Assembly (NCBI RefSeq): GCF_000024605.1
Contig: NC_013385.1
Coordinates: forward strand, 863,501-927,500
Direction of reading: 5' to 3'
DNA length: 64,000 bases
Origin: Ammonifex degensii KC4
Lineage (GTDB): Bacteria > Bacillota > Desulfotomaculia > Desulfotomaculales > Ammonificaceae
The notes under the pieces were generated by a model. That model did not search any database, was not told the origin of the DNA, and saw only the letters and a list, made by a program, of their open reading frames with translations. The position numbers and the translations under genes are program-made. Shown here in pieces: positions 49,362 through 58,556 of this stretch (position 1 is the first letter of the stretch; each line of letters begins with the position of its first letter).

Positions 49362-51057
49362 TCTCTTCCACCTCCCGCTTGGGGAAGCTGAGGGATACCT
49401 CTGTCCCCTGGCCGGGGGCGCTCTTTATCTTTAACCCGTACTCCGGGCCGTAAAACTTCTTTAGTCGCTCGTTAACTAAGAAAAGTCCCAAGCCTCTTCC
49501 CCGGCCGTAACCGGCCAGGGGGATCTTGGCAAGTTCGGCAGGCGCTATCCCTATACCGTCATCCTTGACCATAATCATTACCTCTTCCGGCAAATCTTCC
49601 ACGATTATCTCCACTTTACCCCCTTCGGCCTTAGGGTAAAGGCCGTGTTTTACGGCATTTTCTACCAGGGGCTGCAGAATGAGGGGCAGAACCGGATAGC
49701 CCAGGGCTGAGGGATCCACCCGATAAAAGACCTGAAGTTTGTCCCCCTGCCGGGCCTTCTCAATAGCCAAGTAAGCCTCTACACAAGAGAGCTCTTCGGC
49801 CAGTGGTATAACGGTGTTTTCGTCCCGCAGGCTGTGGCGCAAGAACTTGGCTAGTTTTACCAGTAGCTCGCGGGCCTCTCCGGGCCGGGTGCGTATGAGG
49901 GAGGTTATGGTGTTGAGCGCGTTGAAAAGGAAGTGGGGATGAACCTGGGCCTGCAGGGCCTTGAGCTCGGCCTGGGTCTTAAGCCTTGCTTGGTACTCCA
50001 GCTCGGCTATTTCCAGTTGGGTGGAGAAGAGGCGGGCCAGACCCCGTGCCAGCTCCAGGTTTACCGGCGTGATGCTGTTTTCCTGGGTGTGGTAAAGTTT
50101 TAATGTTCCTATGGTGTTTTCTCGCAACTTGAGCGGCACCACGACGGCCGATCCCAGGCGGCAGTTGGGGTGGCAGCAGCCAATCTCTTTCCTGGTCTGA
50201 GCTACCTGGATCTCTCCCGTGGCCAAAGCCTTTAGAGTGGCGCTGGTGAGTATGGGATGCCCTGGGTGATGGTGGTCGCTGCCCGTGCCCACGTGGGCCA
50301 GGATTTTCTCCCGGTCGGTGATGGCTACCGCGGCCACCTTCAAGGAGTGGTATATGATGGAAGCCACCTGTTGGGCCGAGTGCTCACTCAATCCCTGGCG
50401 TAGGTAGGGAAGGGTCTGGTTGGCTATCTTCAGAGCTTGCTGGGCCTGCAGGGCGGCCACCCTTTCCTCCTGCTCCACCGCCGACTTCACGATGAGCATG
50501 AAGATGGCCACACCGATGGAATTAACCGTTATCATGGGAAGGCCGATGATCTTCACCAGAGCCAAGGCTTCAGGAAAGGGGCGGGCCGTCAGCAGGATGA
50601 TGCCCATCTGCAGCATCTCGCCTGTCAAGCCGGCAAGCCAGGCTATATGCCAGGGAACGAGATTCCGGCGGTAGTAATGCCGTACCAGTCCTCCCAGCGT
50701 TCCTTCCACTACAGCGGCTAGGCCGCAAGCGAAGGCGGTAAATCCTCCTAAAAAGTAACGGTGTACTCCGGCGATGAGTCCGGCTCCTGCTCCAACCAGC
50801 GGTCCACCCAGGAGTCCGGCTACCATGACGCCTACTACCCGCGAGTTGGCCAGGGCCCCGTGGATGGGAACGGCGGCGTAGGTCCCGAGTATGCCTAGGC
50901 CACCCATCACCAGGGTGAGCAGCAGCTTGTCCCGGGGGGAAGGCTGGCGGGAAAGGATGCGGCCCAGGGCGGGCATGCGGGAAAGAAGAAAGGCCGCCGT
51001 GGCTATCAAGCTGAGTCTCTCAGCCAGGATGAGCGCCAGAATCCCCGGTTCCATCAT
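49336..51057 (-). CDS. lytS: LytS-family sensor histidine kinase
   Basis: 573 residues. The N-terminal 5TM-5TMR_LYT domain spans about residues 1-180 (GLLGGPLVGAGAGLIAGVHRYFLGGFTAFACG). A GAF-like domain with a CCHPNC cysteine cluster (about 265-275) may bind a metal or sense redox. The kinase core has the His in QVHPHFLFNALNTI and an HATPase with VENAVKHGLYP, DDGIGI and GRGLGLFLVNERL. It signals to the LytTR regulator. Confidence 0.94.
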   Translation of the reverse strand: MMEPGILALILAERLSLIATAAFLLSRMPALGRILSRQPSPRDKLLLTLVMGGLGILGTYAAVPIHGALANSRVVGVMVAGLLGGPLVGAGAGLIAGVHRYFLGGFTAFACGLAAVVEGTLGGLVRHYYRRNLVPWHIAWLAGLTGEMLQMGIILLTARPFPEALALVKIIGLPMITVNSIGVAIFMLIVKSAVEQEERVAALQAQQALKIANQTLPYLRQGLSEHSAQQVASIIYHSLKVAAVAITDREKILAHVGTGSDHHHPGHPILTSATLKALATGEIQVAQTRKEIGCCHPNCRLGSAVVVPLKLRENTIGTLKLYHTQENSITPVNLELARGLARLFSTQLEIAELEYQARLKTQAELKALQAQVHPHFLFNALNTITSLIRTRPGEARELLVKLAKFLRHSLRDENTVIPLAEELSCVEAYLAIEKARQGDKLQVFYRVDPSALGYPVLPLILQPLVENAVKHGLYPKAEGGKVEIIVEDLPEEVMIMVKDDGIGIAPAELAKIPLAGYGRGRGLGLFLVNERLKKFYGPEYGLKIKSAPGQGTEVSLSFPKREVEENALYGYCG

Positions 51058-51189
51058 CCCACCTTCTAAACTACTTCTAAAAGTAGTACTGCCCAGAGCT
51101 CATTGTAGCAAAGAGTAAGAAAGCTTGACAAATGGGGCTCCTGGCCAGAGAATGAGTTTAGGAAAAAGTAGCCGGAGGCAGAGAAGAAG

Positions 51190-52026
51190 TTGCGGAGACC
51201 TTTGCGCATCGGCTGGTTTTCGACCGGCCGGGATCGGGCGGCTCGCGATCTCTTGAAGCTTGTCTTACGGGGAATCGAGGACAAAGAACTTAACCTGGAG
51301 ATCGCCTTTGTTTTTTGCAACCGGGAGGAAAGGGAGTCTCCGGAAACGGATGCTTTTCTTGATCTGGTGCGCTCGGCCGGTCTTAGACTCATAACCCTCT
51401 CTTCGCGCAAGTTTGCTCCGGAAAAGTGGCGGACAGACCGCGCTTCCTGGCGCGAGGCTTACCACGAAGCTGTATGGGAAAGGATAAAGGGGTTTGAGGT
51501 AGACTTCTCCTTCCTGGCGGGTTACATGCTCATCGTGGGGGAGGGTATGTGTCGGCGGCACCGCATGCTAAATCTGCACCCGGCTCTCCCCGGGGGACCT
51601 AAAGGAACCTGGCAGGAGGTGATCTGGACCCTTTTGACTACCAGGGCCCGGGAAGCGGGAGCGATGATCCACCTGGTGACCCCGGAACTTGACGCCGGGC
51701 CTCCGGTTACTTACTGCCGCTTCCCCCTGGACACGCCCGCCTTTAAACCCCTATGGAAAGAGTTCGAGAAGAAGCTAAAAACCCGTACTCTGGAGGAGAT
51801 ACAGCGGGAAGAAGGGGAAGAGGAACCGCTCTTTCGAGAGATAAGGAAACAGGAATTTGTCCGGGAACTTCCCCTCATCTGGCTTACCCTGCGCAAGCTG
51901 GCTTTGCGGGAGATTGTACTTACCGACCAGGGGGTGGTCTATCAAGGCAGGCTTTTTCCCGGCATAGATCTTTCCGCTGAGGTCGAAGCTTTACTACCTC
52001 GTTTAGGGCAGGTGGAAGAAAGTTGA
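51190..52026 (+). CDS. Formyltransferase-fold protein (PurN-like)
   Basis: 278 residues from TTG 51190. The N-terminal half resembles phosphoribosylglycinamide formyltransferase (LRIGWFSTGRDRAARDLLKLV, FSFLAGYMLIVGEGM, LNLHPALPGGPKGTWQEVIW with the His and Gly-rich loop, and an ELDAGPPV segment). The C-terminal 90 residues are extra. With HAD and PfkB genes directly downstream, it may belong to an unknown salvage pathway, so the purN function is not assumed. Confidence 0.7.
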   Translation: MRRPLRIGWFSTGRDRAARDLLKLVLRGIEDKELNLEIAFVFCNREERESPETDAFLDLVRSAGLRLITLSSRKFAPEKWRTDRASWREAYHEAVWERIKGFEVDFSFLAGYMLIVGEGMCRRHRMLNLHPALPGGPKGTWQEVIWTLLTTRAREAGAMIHLVTPELDAGPPVTYCRFPLDTPAFKPLWKEFEKKLKTRTLEEIQREEGEEEPLFREIRKQEFVRELPLIWLTLRKLALREIVLTDQGVVYQGRLFPGIDLSAEVEALLPRLGQVEES

Positions 52027-53012
52027 GCATTCTCATTGCCTTTGACCTGGAAGGACCCCTTTCCCCTCAGGACAATGCTTACGAAATCATGGGGAGATTA
52101 CCCCAAGGTTACGAGTTATTCGAGCGTTTAAGCCGCTACGATGACCTTCTGACCTTGGAGGGGCGCCCGGGCTACGAGCCAGGAGATACGCTGGCCCTTA
52201 TCGTTCCTTTTCTCCTGGCCTACGGGGTGAAAGAGGAGGACATCCGGGCCGTATCCCGCACCGCTTTCCTCACCCCCGGAGCTAAAGAAACCGTGGCGGA
52301 GCTTGCCGCCCTGGGTTTACCTTCCTGCATAATTTCCACCAGCTACTGCCAGCATGCCTGCCGGGTAGCTTGGGAGCTTGGCTTGCCAGAAGACTGGGTG
52401 GCCTGTACTCGTCTTCCTTTAAATGCATGGCAGGGTGAGCTTACCCCCGAGGATAGGGAGTGGATTCTGGAGGTAGCCCGGTCTTTCCTGGAAGTACCGC
52501 TGGAAGATGACGAGGCTTTGAAGCGGCTGGGCGAAAGCTTCTTTTGGGAGGAGATGCCGCGGCGTGCCAAGCTAGGGAAGTTCTTTAGCCTGGTGCGAGT
52601 GGTGGGAGGAACGCGCAAGACCGAAGCTTTGACCAACTTTGCCCGCCGGGCCGGAGTGTCACTCGATCGAGTGGTGGCAGTGGGGGACAGCATCACCGAC
52701 TTTCACATGTTGAAAACGGTGCGGGAAGCGGGAGGCTTGAGCATAGTCTTTAACGGCAACGTCTACTCACTCCCCTACGGCACTTGTGCTGTGGCATCTT
52801 TAGACCTCACGGCCATCCTCCCGTTGATAAAGACTTTTGCCCAGGAGGGGCTTGCGGCCGTGAGGCAGGAGATAGAAAACTTTTCCCGGAGCTCCGGGGA
52901 AGGAGGTCCCTTCTACCACTGGCTGCTTGATCGGTCTCCCGGGGAGGAAATTGTCTCTTTACACGTCCGTTTCCGGGCGCGCCTGCGGGGGCGAGCAGCG
53001 CACCTCGGTTGA
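52023..53012 (+). CDS. HAD-superfamily phosphatase-like protein
   Basis: 329 residues; the TTG start overlaps the preceding stop (TTGA). HAD motifs are FDLEGPLSPQDNA (nucleophile Asp, though the +2 position is Glu instead of Asp), CIISTSYCQHA (motif II Ser/Thr) and VVAVGDSITDFHML (motif IV). The family resembles archaeal EhaR-type proteins. Substrate is unknown. Confidence 0.75.
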   Translation: MSILIAFDLEGPLSPQDNAYEIMGRLPQGYELFERLSRYDDLLTLEGRPGYEPGDTLALIVPFLLAYGVKEEDIRAVSRTAFLTPGAKETVAELAALGLPSCIISTSYCQHACRVAWELGLPEDWVACTRLPLNAWQGELTPEDREWILEVARSFLEVPLEDDEALKRLGESFFWEEMPRRAKLGKFFSLVRVVGGTRKTEALTNFARRAGVSLDRVVAVGDSITDFHMLKTVREAGGLSIVFNGNVYSLPYGTCAVASLDLTAILPLIKTFAQEGLAAVRQEIENFSRSSGEGGPFYHWLLDRSPGEEIVSLHVRFRARLRGRAAHLG

Positions 53013-53025
53013 AGGAGGAAGAGAC

Positions 53026-53955
53026 GTGGTTTTAGGGTGTGGCGCGCTTAACGTAGACTATCTTTTCGCTACCGAGCTTTTGGTAACCGACGGGGAGACC
53101 TTCTGCCACCCCGTAACCCGTCAGCCGGGCGGTTCGGCCGCCAATACCATCTACGGCTTGAGCAAGCTCTCTTTCCCCTGCGCCTTTGTGGGAGCGGTGG
53201 GGGACGATCCCGACGGGCGCCTAGCCCTGGAGGCCCTGGCGGAGGTCGGTGTGAACACGCGGGCCGTGAAGGTGCGGGAAGGAAGGGGAACGGGCAAGGT
53301 TTTCGCCTTCGTCGATCCCAAGGGAAGGAGGGCGCTTTACGTCTCTCCCGACGCTAACCTCACGTTGACCCTGGACGACATGCTGGAGGCTTTAACCCCG
53401 GAAGTGCGTTGGGTGCATTGCTCCTCCTTTGCCGGTGACCCTCCCTTTGAGGCCCAGCGGGAGTTCGTAAGTCGCCTACCCGAAGAGGTAGGTTTCAGCT
53501 TCGCTCCGGGAGCACTTTACGCCCGCCGGGGCTTAAAAGAACTCGAGCCCATGCTTTACCGCTGCACCCTTCTTTTCCTCACTCAGGCGGAGCTGGAAAC
53601 CATGACGGGAGAAGGGGTACTTTTAAACGGCGCCCGCCTCCTGCTCAATCTAGGGGTGCGCGTGGTGGTGGTAACTCTAGGTGGAGAGGGGAGTGTGGTG
53701 GTGACTCCCGGAGGCTGTGACTACCAGACGGCCCTGGCCCAGAGGGTGGTAGACACCACCGGCGCGGGCGACGGCTTTGCGGCCGGCATGCTTTATGGCT
53801 ACCTTAAGGGCTGGCCACTGGAGCTGGCTCATCGGTTGGCCAGCATAGTGGCAGCTTTTGTGGTGGAGAACTGGGGAGCTCGGGCAGGTATGCCTTCGCT
53901 AGAGGAAGCTAAGAAGCGCTACGAAGCTACTTTTGGGCTCCCCTTTCCAGAATAA
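53026..53955 (+). CDS. PfkB-family carbohydrate/nucleoside kinase
   Basis: 309 residues from GTG 53026, after GAAGGAGGAAGAG; the in-frame sequence upstream overlaps the HAD gene and is not coding. Motifs GCGALNVDYLF, PGGSAANTIYGLSKL and the C-terminal DTTGAGDGFAAGMLYGYLKG (catalytic Asp) are those of the ribokinase/PfkB family. The phosphoryl acceptor cannot be told from sequence. Confidence 0.88.
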   Translation: MVLGCGALNVDYLFATELLVTDGETFCHPVTRQPGGSAANTIYGLSKLSFPCAFVGAVGDDPDGRLALEALAEVGVNTRAVKVREGRGTGKVFAFVDPKGRRALYVSPDANLTLTLDDMLEALTPEVRWVHCSSFAGDPPFEAQREFVSRLPEEVGFSFAPGALYARRGLKELEPMLYRCTLLFLTQAELETMTGEGVLLNGARLLLNLGVRVVVVTLGGEGSVVVTPGGCDYQTALAQRVVDTTGAGDGFAAGMLYGYLKGWPLELAHRLASIVAAFVVENWGARAGMPSLEEAKKRYEATFGLPFPE

Positions 53956-53979
53956 ATAAAAGAATAGGAGGGAAAAGCC

Positions 53980-54753
53980 TTGGGATTGGTAACGGGTAAG
54001 AGGGCGCTGGTCTTAGGGGTGGCCAACAAGCACTCTATCGCCTGGGGGATAGCCCAGGTGCTGCACCGGGAGGGGGCCTCGCTCTGGCTTAACTACCAGA
54101 ACGAGCGTTTCTACAAAAACGTGGCCGAGCTGGCGGCAGAGCTTGATCCCAATATCCCTCTCTCGGAGTGCGACGTCACCAAGCCGGAGCAGGTAGAAAA
54201 CCTGTTTGCCGAGATCGAAAAGCGCTGGGGGAAGCTCGACATACTGGTGCACTCTCTGGCCTTTGCCCCCAGGGAGGCGCTGGAAGGGGAGTTTTACAAG
54301 ACCACTTTAGAGCAGTGGAACATAGCCATGGAGGTAAGCGCCTACTCTCTGGTGTTGTGTGCCCGGCACGCCAAGCCTTTATTGGAAAAAGAAGGAGGTA
54401 GCATCATCACCTTAACCTACCTCGGCTCGCAGCGGGCGGTGAAAAACTACAACGTCATGGGCGTGGCCAAGGCAGCACTGGAGGCGGCGGTGCGTTACCT
54501 AGCCGCCGACCTTGGTCCTTTCAATATAAGGGTTAACGCCATTTCTGCCGGTCCCATCAAAACCGTAGCCGCCCGGGGGGTGGCCGGTTTCTCCTCTATT
54601 CTGAAGGTGGTAGAAGAAAAAGCTCCTCTGCGGCGCAATGTGACCCAGGAGGAGGTGGGCAAGGTAGCTCTCTTCTTGGCTTCCGATCTGGCCAGCGCCG
54701 TGACCGGAGAGGTAATCTTTGTCGATTGCGGCTTTCACGCCGTGGGCGTTTAG
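53980..54753 (+). CDS. fabI: Enoyl-[acyl-carrier-protein] reductase FabI
   Basis: 257 residues. The NADH site VLGVANKHSIAWGIAQVLHREGA has the FabI-specific form, and catalysis uses the YNVMGVAK pair (Tyr-x6-Lys), with SAGPIKTVAARG following. It performs the last reduction of fatty acid elongation. The TTG start follows AGGAGGG. Confidence 0.93.
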   Translation: MGLVTGKRALVLGVANKHSIAWGIAQVLHREGASLWLNYQNERFYKNVAELAAELDPNIPLSECDVTKPEQVENLFAEIEKRWGKLDILVHSLAFAPREALEGEFYKTTLEQWNIAMEVSAYSLVLCARHAKPLLEKEGGSIITLTYLGSQRAVKNYNVMGVAKAALEAAVRYLAADLGPFNIRVNAISAGPIKTVAARGVAGFSSILKVVEEKAPLRRNVTQEEVGKVALFLASDLASAVTGEVIFVDCGFHAVGV

Positions 54754-54847
54754 AGGCGGCTTGTAAAAAAAGTATAACCGGCAGGAAAGAAAGAGGGGAG
54801 GCGGAGAACTGAAGCTTCGAGTCTGGCCAAGCCCGGAGGGCTGAGAT

Positions 54848-55756
54848 TTGGAAGAAGTAGCCAGAATCACTAACATTCACAGTAAGGTACAAGAGGGGGC
54901 CGAGGACGAAAGTTGGGTAGTGGTAGAAGCTACGGCCCCGGTGGTTTGGGAGCTTTTCCGCCCTGAACCCCTGGTTTACTGTCTGAAAGTTAAAGGACGG
55001 GCCAACATGTACACTGGTCCTCTGTCGGTGCGGGACGGGATAGTACGGGAAGTGACCATAGGCGTAGAGGGAGAATGGCTAATGTTTCTCGTCCGTCTGG
55101 AGGCCCCGGCAGAGGTCAAGGCGGAGCTCCGGGTAGAGAAGCTTCCCGTACGTCTCCTTTTACGCTTCAGCCGCTCTTGCTGGCGGAACTTTTTCCGGGG
55201 CAAGTGCATAGTGGTCGATCCAGGACATGGAGGAACGGATGGCGGGCATCGCGGTCCAGTAGATCTATGGGAAAAGGACGTGGTCTGGGTCACGGCTCAG
55301 GAGTTCAAGCGCCAGCTGGAAAGGCTGGGGGCAAAGGTTCGCCTCACCAGGTCGCGGGAGGAAAACCCCTCCTGGGCAGAGCGGGCAAGACTGGGCGAAG
55401 GAGCCGACCTCTTCTTGAGCCTGCACACCCACGGCGAGGCCGACCGCCGGGTGCGCGGAGCGGCAGTGCTTTATAACCCTACTTTTCCTCAAGGGGAGCT
55501 CTTGGCCCAGGCCATGCTGGAGGAGATAACAGCCAAGACCAAGGTGCCGGGAAGAGGAGTTTTTTCTTCTCTGGAGCTTGCGTTGCTCAACGGGCGTCCG
55601 GCTTTCACCATAGAAACGGTAACCATCACCAATTGGGTAGATGAGGGCATATTGCGTAACCCCTATTTCCACCGCAAGCTGGTGCTGGCCACCCTTTCCA
55701 GCTTCTTTCGCTTTAGTCGGGGAATAAGTGAGGTAGCCGACCATGTTTGTGGCTAA
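54848..55756 (+). CDS. N-acetylmuramoyl-L-alanine amidase with AMIN-like domain
   Basis: 302 residues. An N-terminal beta-rich AMIN-like domain (residues 1-115, RITNIHSKVQEG...SWVVVEATAPV) is followed by Amidase_3 (DPGHGGTDGGHRGP, DLFLSLHTHGEADRRVRG). The later active-site Glu is in FTIETVTITNW. No clear signal peptide is seen from the TTG at 54848. A second amidase in addition to the fusion at 14358. Confidence 0.85.
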   Translation: MEEVARITNIHSKVQEGAEDESWVVVEATAPVVWELFRPEPLVYCLKVKGRANMYTGPLSVRDGIVREVTIGVEGEWLMFLVRLEAPAEVKAELRVEKLPVRLLLRFSRSCWRNFFRGKCIVVDPGHGGTDGGHRGPVDLWEKDVVWVTAQEFKRQLERLGAKVRLTRSREENPSWAERARLGEGADLFLSLHTHGEADRRVRGAAVLYNPTFPQGELLAQAMLEEITAKTKVPGRGVFSSLELALLNGRPAFTIETVTITNWVDEGILRNPYFHRKLVLATLSSFFRFSRGISEVADHVCG

Positions 55757-56372
55757 AATACCCATCAGGACCCATATCATCACCGACCAGGACGACATCG
55801 TGGAAGTGGCCCGCAGGTACACTGAGGGCATAGCTCTACCGGGGGACGTCATTGCCCTGGCTGAAAGTGTGGTAGCTATATCGCAAGGGCGGGCCATACT
55901 GCCGGAGACTGTGAAACCAGGCTGGCTGGCCCGTTTTCTCTGCCGCTTCCCCAACAAGTCTGGCAGCCTGGCCACTCCTGCCGCCATGCAGCTTGCCTTA
56001 GAAGAAGTAGGGTCGTTGCGGGTACTAGCCGGTTGTGCCGCCGCCGCAGTGGGTAAGCTTTTGCGGCGCAAAGGATGGTTTTATCTAGTGGCCGGACGGG
56101 AGCTGGCTTTGATCGACGACATAGCTGGCACCATGTATCCCTACGAGCGCCACATAATCTTGGGGCCGAAGGAGCCGCAAAAAGTGGTGGAGGCCGTCAA
56201 GAGGGCCACCGGTGCGGAGGCGGTCATCGCCGACGTCAACGATCTCGGCTGCGTGGATATCTTAGGCATTACTTGTCCGGAGCTTTACCGCGAAGTGCAG
56301 GAGGCCTTACGGGACAATCCCTTCGGCAACGAAGACGAGCAGACTCCTATTGTCGTCCTCAAGAGAGGCTGA
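55743..56372 (+). CDS. CofE-like (F420-0:gamma-glutamyl ligase domain) protein
   Basis: 209 residues with ITDQDDIVEVARRYTEG, LAESVVAISQGR and DDIAGTMYPYERHIILGP. These match the F420-0:glutamate ligase fold. Many Firmicutes without F420 carry such a protein of unknown substrate. It overlaps the amidase gene by 14 bases. Confidence 0.75.
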   Translation: MFVAKIPIRTHIITDQDDIVEVARRYTEGIALPGDVIALAESVVAISQGRAILPETVKPGWLARFLCRFPNKSGSLATPAAMQLALEEVGSLRVLAGCAAAAVGKLLRRKGWFYLVAGRELALIDDIAGTMYPYERHIILGPKEPQKVVEAVKRATGAEAVIADVNDLGCVDILGITCPELYREVQEALRDNPFGNEDEQTPIVVLKRG

Positions 56373-56567
56373 GCTTCTTACCACTCCCCTTTGAAATTCC
56401 TGCCCAAAGCCTTGATCTCTTCTCCCAGGGCCTGTAGAGCGCCGGCTCCCTGGATGTAACGGGCTGGGGCTATGAGCTTCTGCAGCATTCAGATGCCCAC
56501 TCCGTTTTGGGGAAGTGAAAGAAAAGAACTTTGTCATTTGGTCGATGGGAATTTGTCGTTTATCCCC

Positions 56568-56715
56568 CTTGACAGACGGGAGGAGGGAAGTTAAAAAGGT
56601 ATTAAAAAGTAAAGCTAGGGCGACCACTTAGTCGCACTTAAAACCCAGGACGCGAAGAAGGCGGCAGCGAAAGCCCAAAAATCTCGCGAAGGGGCGAGGC
56701 CGCCTTTTTGCTTTA
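56568..56715 (+). promoter_or_regulatory. Promoter and terminator-containing leader of the Qmo-type cluster
   Basis: TTGACA (about 56569-56574) with TAAAAA 17 bases on forms a candidate promoter. The following leader has GCGAC-CACTTA-GTCGC (about 56620-56635) and a GGCGGC...GCCGCC stem (56671-56705) with TTTTTG. A terminator 40 bases before the first start codon suggests attenuation or a riboswitch-type control. No known riboswitch class was recognised. The rest of the 56373-56754 gap is empty. Confidence 0.5.
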
Positions 56716-56754
56716 TAACTCAGAGCATGGACGCTTTAAAGGGAGGAGGAGAAA

Positions 56755-57237
56755 TTGGCAGAAGATATGGTTCGGGAGGAAAAGATGGAGGAAGAAGAGC
56801 ACGAACCCTTGATCCTGATGTTTGCCACCGAACGTTGCGCCTATCCCTGTGCCGATGTTGCAGGGCTCAGCAAGATAAGTTACCCGCCGAACGTTCGCCT
56901 TATTCGGGTGCGGTGTTGTCTCATGATTTCTCCGGACCTAGTGCTAGAGGCCTTCCGCAAAGGGGTGGATGGAATAATCATCGGCACTTGCTATCCTCCA
57001 GACTGCGCCTTCAAGGAAGGGGTGGAGCGGACCCGCGAGCGCATGAAGAAGCTGGCTCCCAAGCTTAGAGAGATGGGGATCGAGATAGATCGCTTGCGGG
57101 TGGAGGCCATCTGCAGCGTCTGTACCAACGTCTTTAAGCAGGTGACGGAGGAAATGACGGAGATCCTCAAACTGCTTGGGCCCACGCCTTATGCTGAAGA
57201 ACGGATGAGACTAAGAAAAGAGAAGGAGGCAGGGTAA
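56755..57237 (+). CDS. MvhD-like iron-sulfur electron-transfer subunit
   Basis: 160 residues from TTG 56755 after GGGAGGAGGAG. The cysteine pattern CAYPCADVAG, RVRCCLMISPD, GTCYPPDC and ICSVCTNV matches the 2Fe-2S protein MvhD/FlpD, which passes electrons to HdrA in flavin-based bifurcating complexes. In many sulfate reducers this domain is fused to QmoB; here it is a separate gene at the head of the cluster. Confidence 0.85.
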   Translation: MAEDMVREEKMEEEEHEPLILMFATERCAYPCADVAGLSKISYPPNVRLIRVRCCLMISPDLVLEAFRKGVDGIIIGTCYPPDCAFKEGVERTRERMKKLAPKLREMGIEIDRLRVEAICSVCTNVFKQVTEEMTEILKLLGPTPYAEERMRLRKEKEAG

Positions 57238-57238
57238 C

Positions 57239-58525
57239 TTGGGTGCCAAAGATGTGCTGGTTATCGGCGGGGGTATTGCCGGGGTGCAGGCGGCTCTAGA
57301 CTTGGCCGACCAGGGATTCAAAGTTTACCTGGTGGAGAAAGAGCCCAGCATAGGCGGCCGGATGATCCAACTGCAAAAAGTCTTCCCTACCATGGACTGT
57401 CCGAGCTGCATCTTTACCCCTAAGATGGTGGCCGTATCTAACCACCCCCAGATAGAGTTACTTACCTATACGGAAGTGGATGAAGTAAAGCGAGAAGGCA
57501 AAACTTTTCAAGTAACGCTTCACAAAAAGGCCCGCTACGTGGACGAAGAGCGCTGTGTGGGCTGCGGCATCTGCGAGAACAACTGTCCGGTAGATGTTCC
57601 CAGCGAGTTTGACAACTACTTAGGAGCACGGAAGGCCATCTATATCCCCTTTGCCCAGGCGGTGCCCAAGGTGGCGGTGGTGGATCTAGATAACTGCGTG
57701 CTTTGCGGGGTCTGTGAACGGGTCTGCCCGGCCAAAGCTGTGGATTTTACCCAGAGACCGCAAACTATTAAGGTCGAAGTGGGGGCAATAATTGTCGCCA
57801 CCGGATTCAAACTTTACGATCTCAGCCGCCTGGAGCACTTCGGGGGAGGAAAGTACAGTAATGTCATACCTTCACTGACTATGGATCGGCTCCTGATCCC
57901 CAACGGCCCTTACGGAGTGCTGATTCGTCCTTCCGACGGCAAGATACCCAGGCGGGTAGCTTTTGTCCTCTGCGTCGGTTCAAGGGCCCGCAACCCCCTG
58001 GTGGGTTACCCCTATTGCTCCCGAGTTTGCTGTATGTATACCATTCGCCAGGCCCAGTCTACCATTCTCAACCTGCGAAAAGTAGAAGTAGATGTTTACT
58101 ACATGGACATTCGCGCCTACGGCAAGGGCTTTGAGGAATTTTACCGGCGGGCAGAAGGAGTAGGGGTACGCTTTATCAAGGGACGGGTGGCCCGGATTAC
58201 GGAGAAGAAAAACGGCAACCTCGTGCTTAGAGCCGAAATCATCGCCGGAAAGGATTCGCGTATCGTAGAGGAAGAGTACGAGATGGTGGTTCTTGCCCTG
58301 GGCATCCGGCCCCAGCACCAAGCCCTGGCCCGGCTGCTACCGGATCTAGATGTAGACGAGTACGGCTTTGTGAAAACCGTTTCGCCGAAGCTGGATCCCA
58401 CGGCTACCAATATCCCGGGGGTTTTTGTAGCCGGGGTGGCGGAGGGGCCTAAAGACATTGTGGATACAGTTATGCAAGCCAGCGCTGCTGCCATGCGGGC
58501 TTCAGCCTATATATCCAGACTTTGA
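57239..58525 (+). CDS. qmoA: QmoA / HdrA-like flavoprotein
   Basis: 428 residues. The FAD site VIGGGIAGVQAALDLADQGFKVYLVEKE is followed by CPSCIFTPKM and two 4Fe-4S motifs (CVGCGICENNCP, about 102-113; CVLCGVCERVCP, about 150-161) inserted in the oxidoreductase fold, and a C-terminal FVAGVAEGPKDIVDTVMQASAAA. This is the length and layout of QmoA. The complex links menaquinol to APS reductase in sulfate reducers; those genes are not in the window, so the assignment is by homology. Confidence 0.87.
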   Translation: MGAKDVLVIGGGIAGVQAALDLADQGFKVYLVEKEPSIGGRMIQLQKVFPTMDCPSCIFTPKMVAVSNHPQIELLTYTEVDEVKREGKTFQVTLHKKARYVDEERCVGCGICENNCPVDVPSEFDNYLGARKAIYIPFAQAVPKVAVVDLDNCVLCGVCERVCPAKAVDFTQRPQTIKVEVGAIIVATGFKLYDLSRLEHFGGGKYSNVIPSLTMDRLLIPNGPYGVLIRPSDGKIPRRVAFVLCVGSRARNPLVGYPYCSRVCCMYTIRQAQSTILNLRKVEVDVYYMDIRAYGKGFEEFYRRAEGVGVRFIKGRVARITEKKNGNLVLRAEIIAGKDSRIVEEEYEMVVLALGIRPQHQALARLLPDLDVDEYGFVKTVSPKLDPTATNIPGVFVAGVAEGPKDIVDTVMQASAAAMRASAYISRL

Positions 58526-58556
58526 ATAACGGCCGCTTGAGAGGGGTGGGGGAGAC

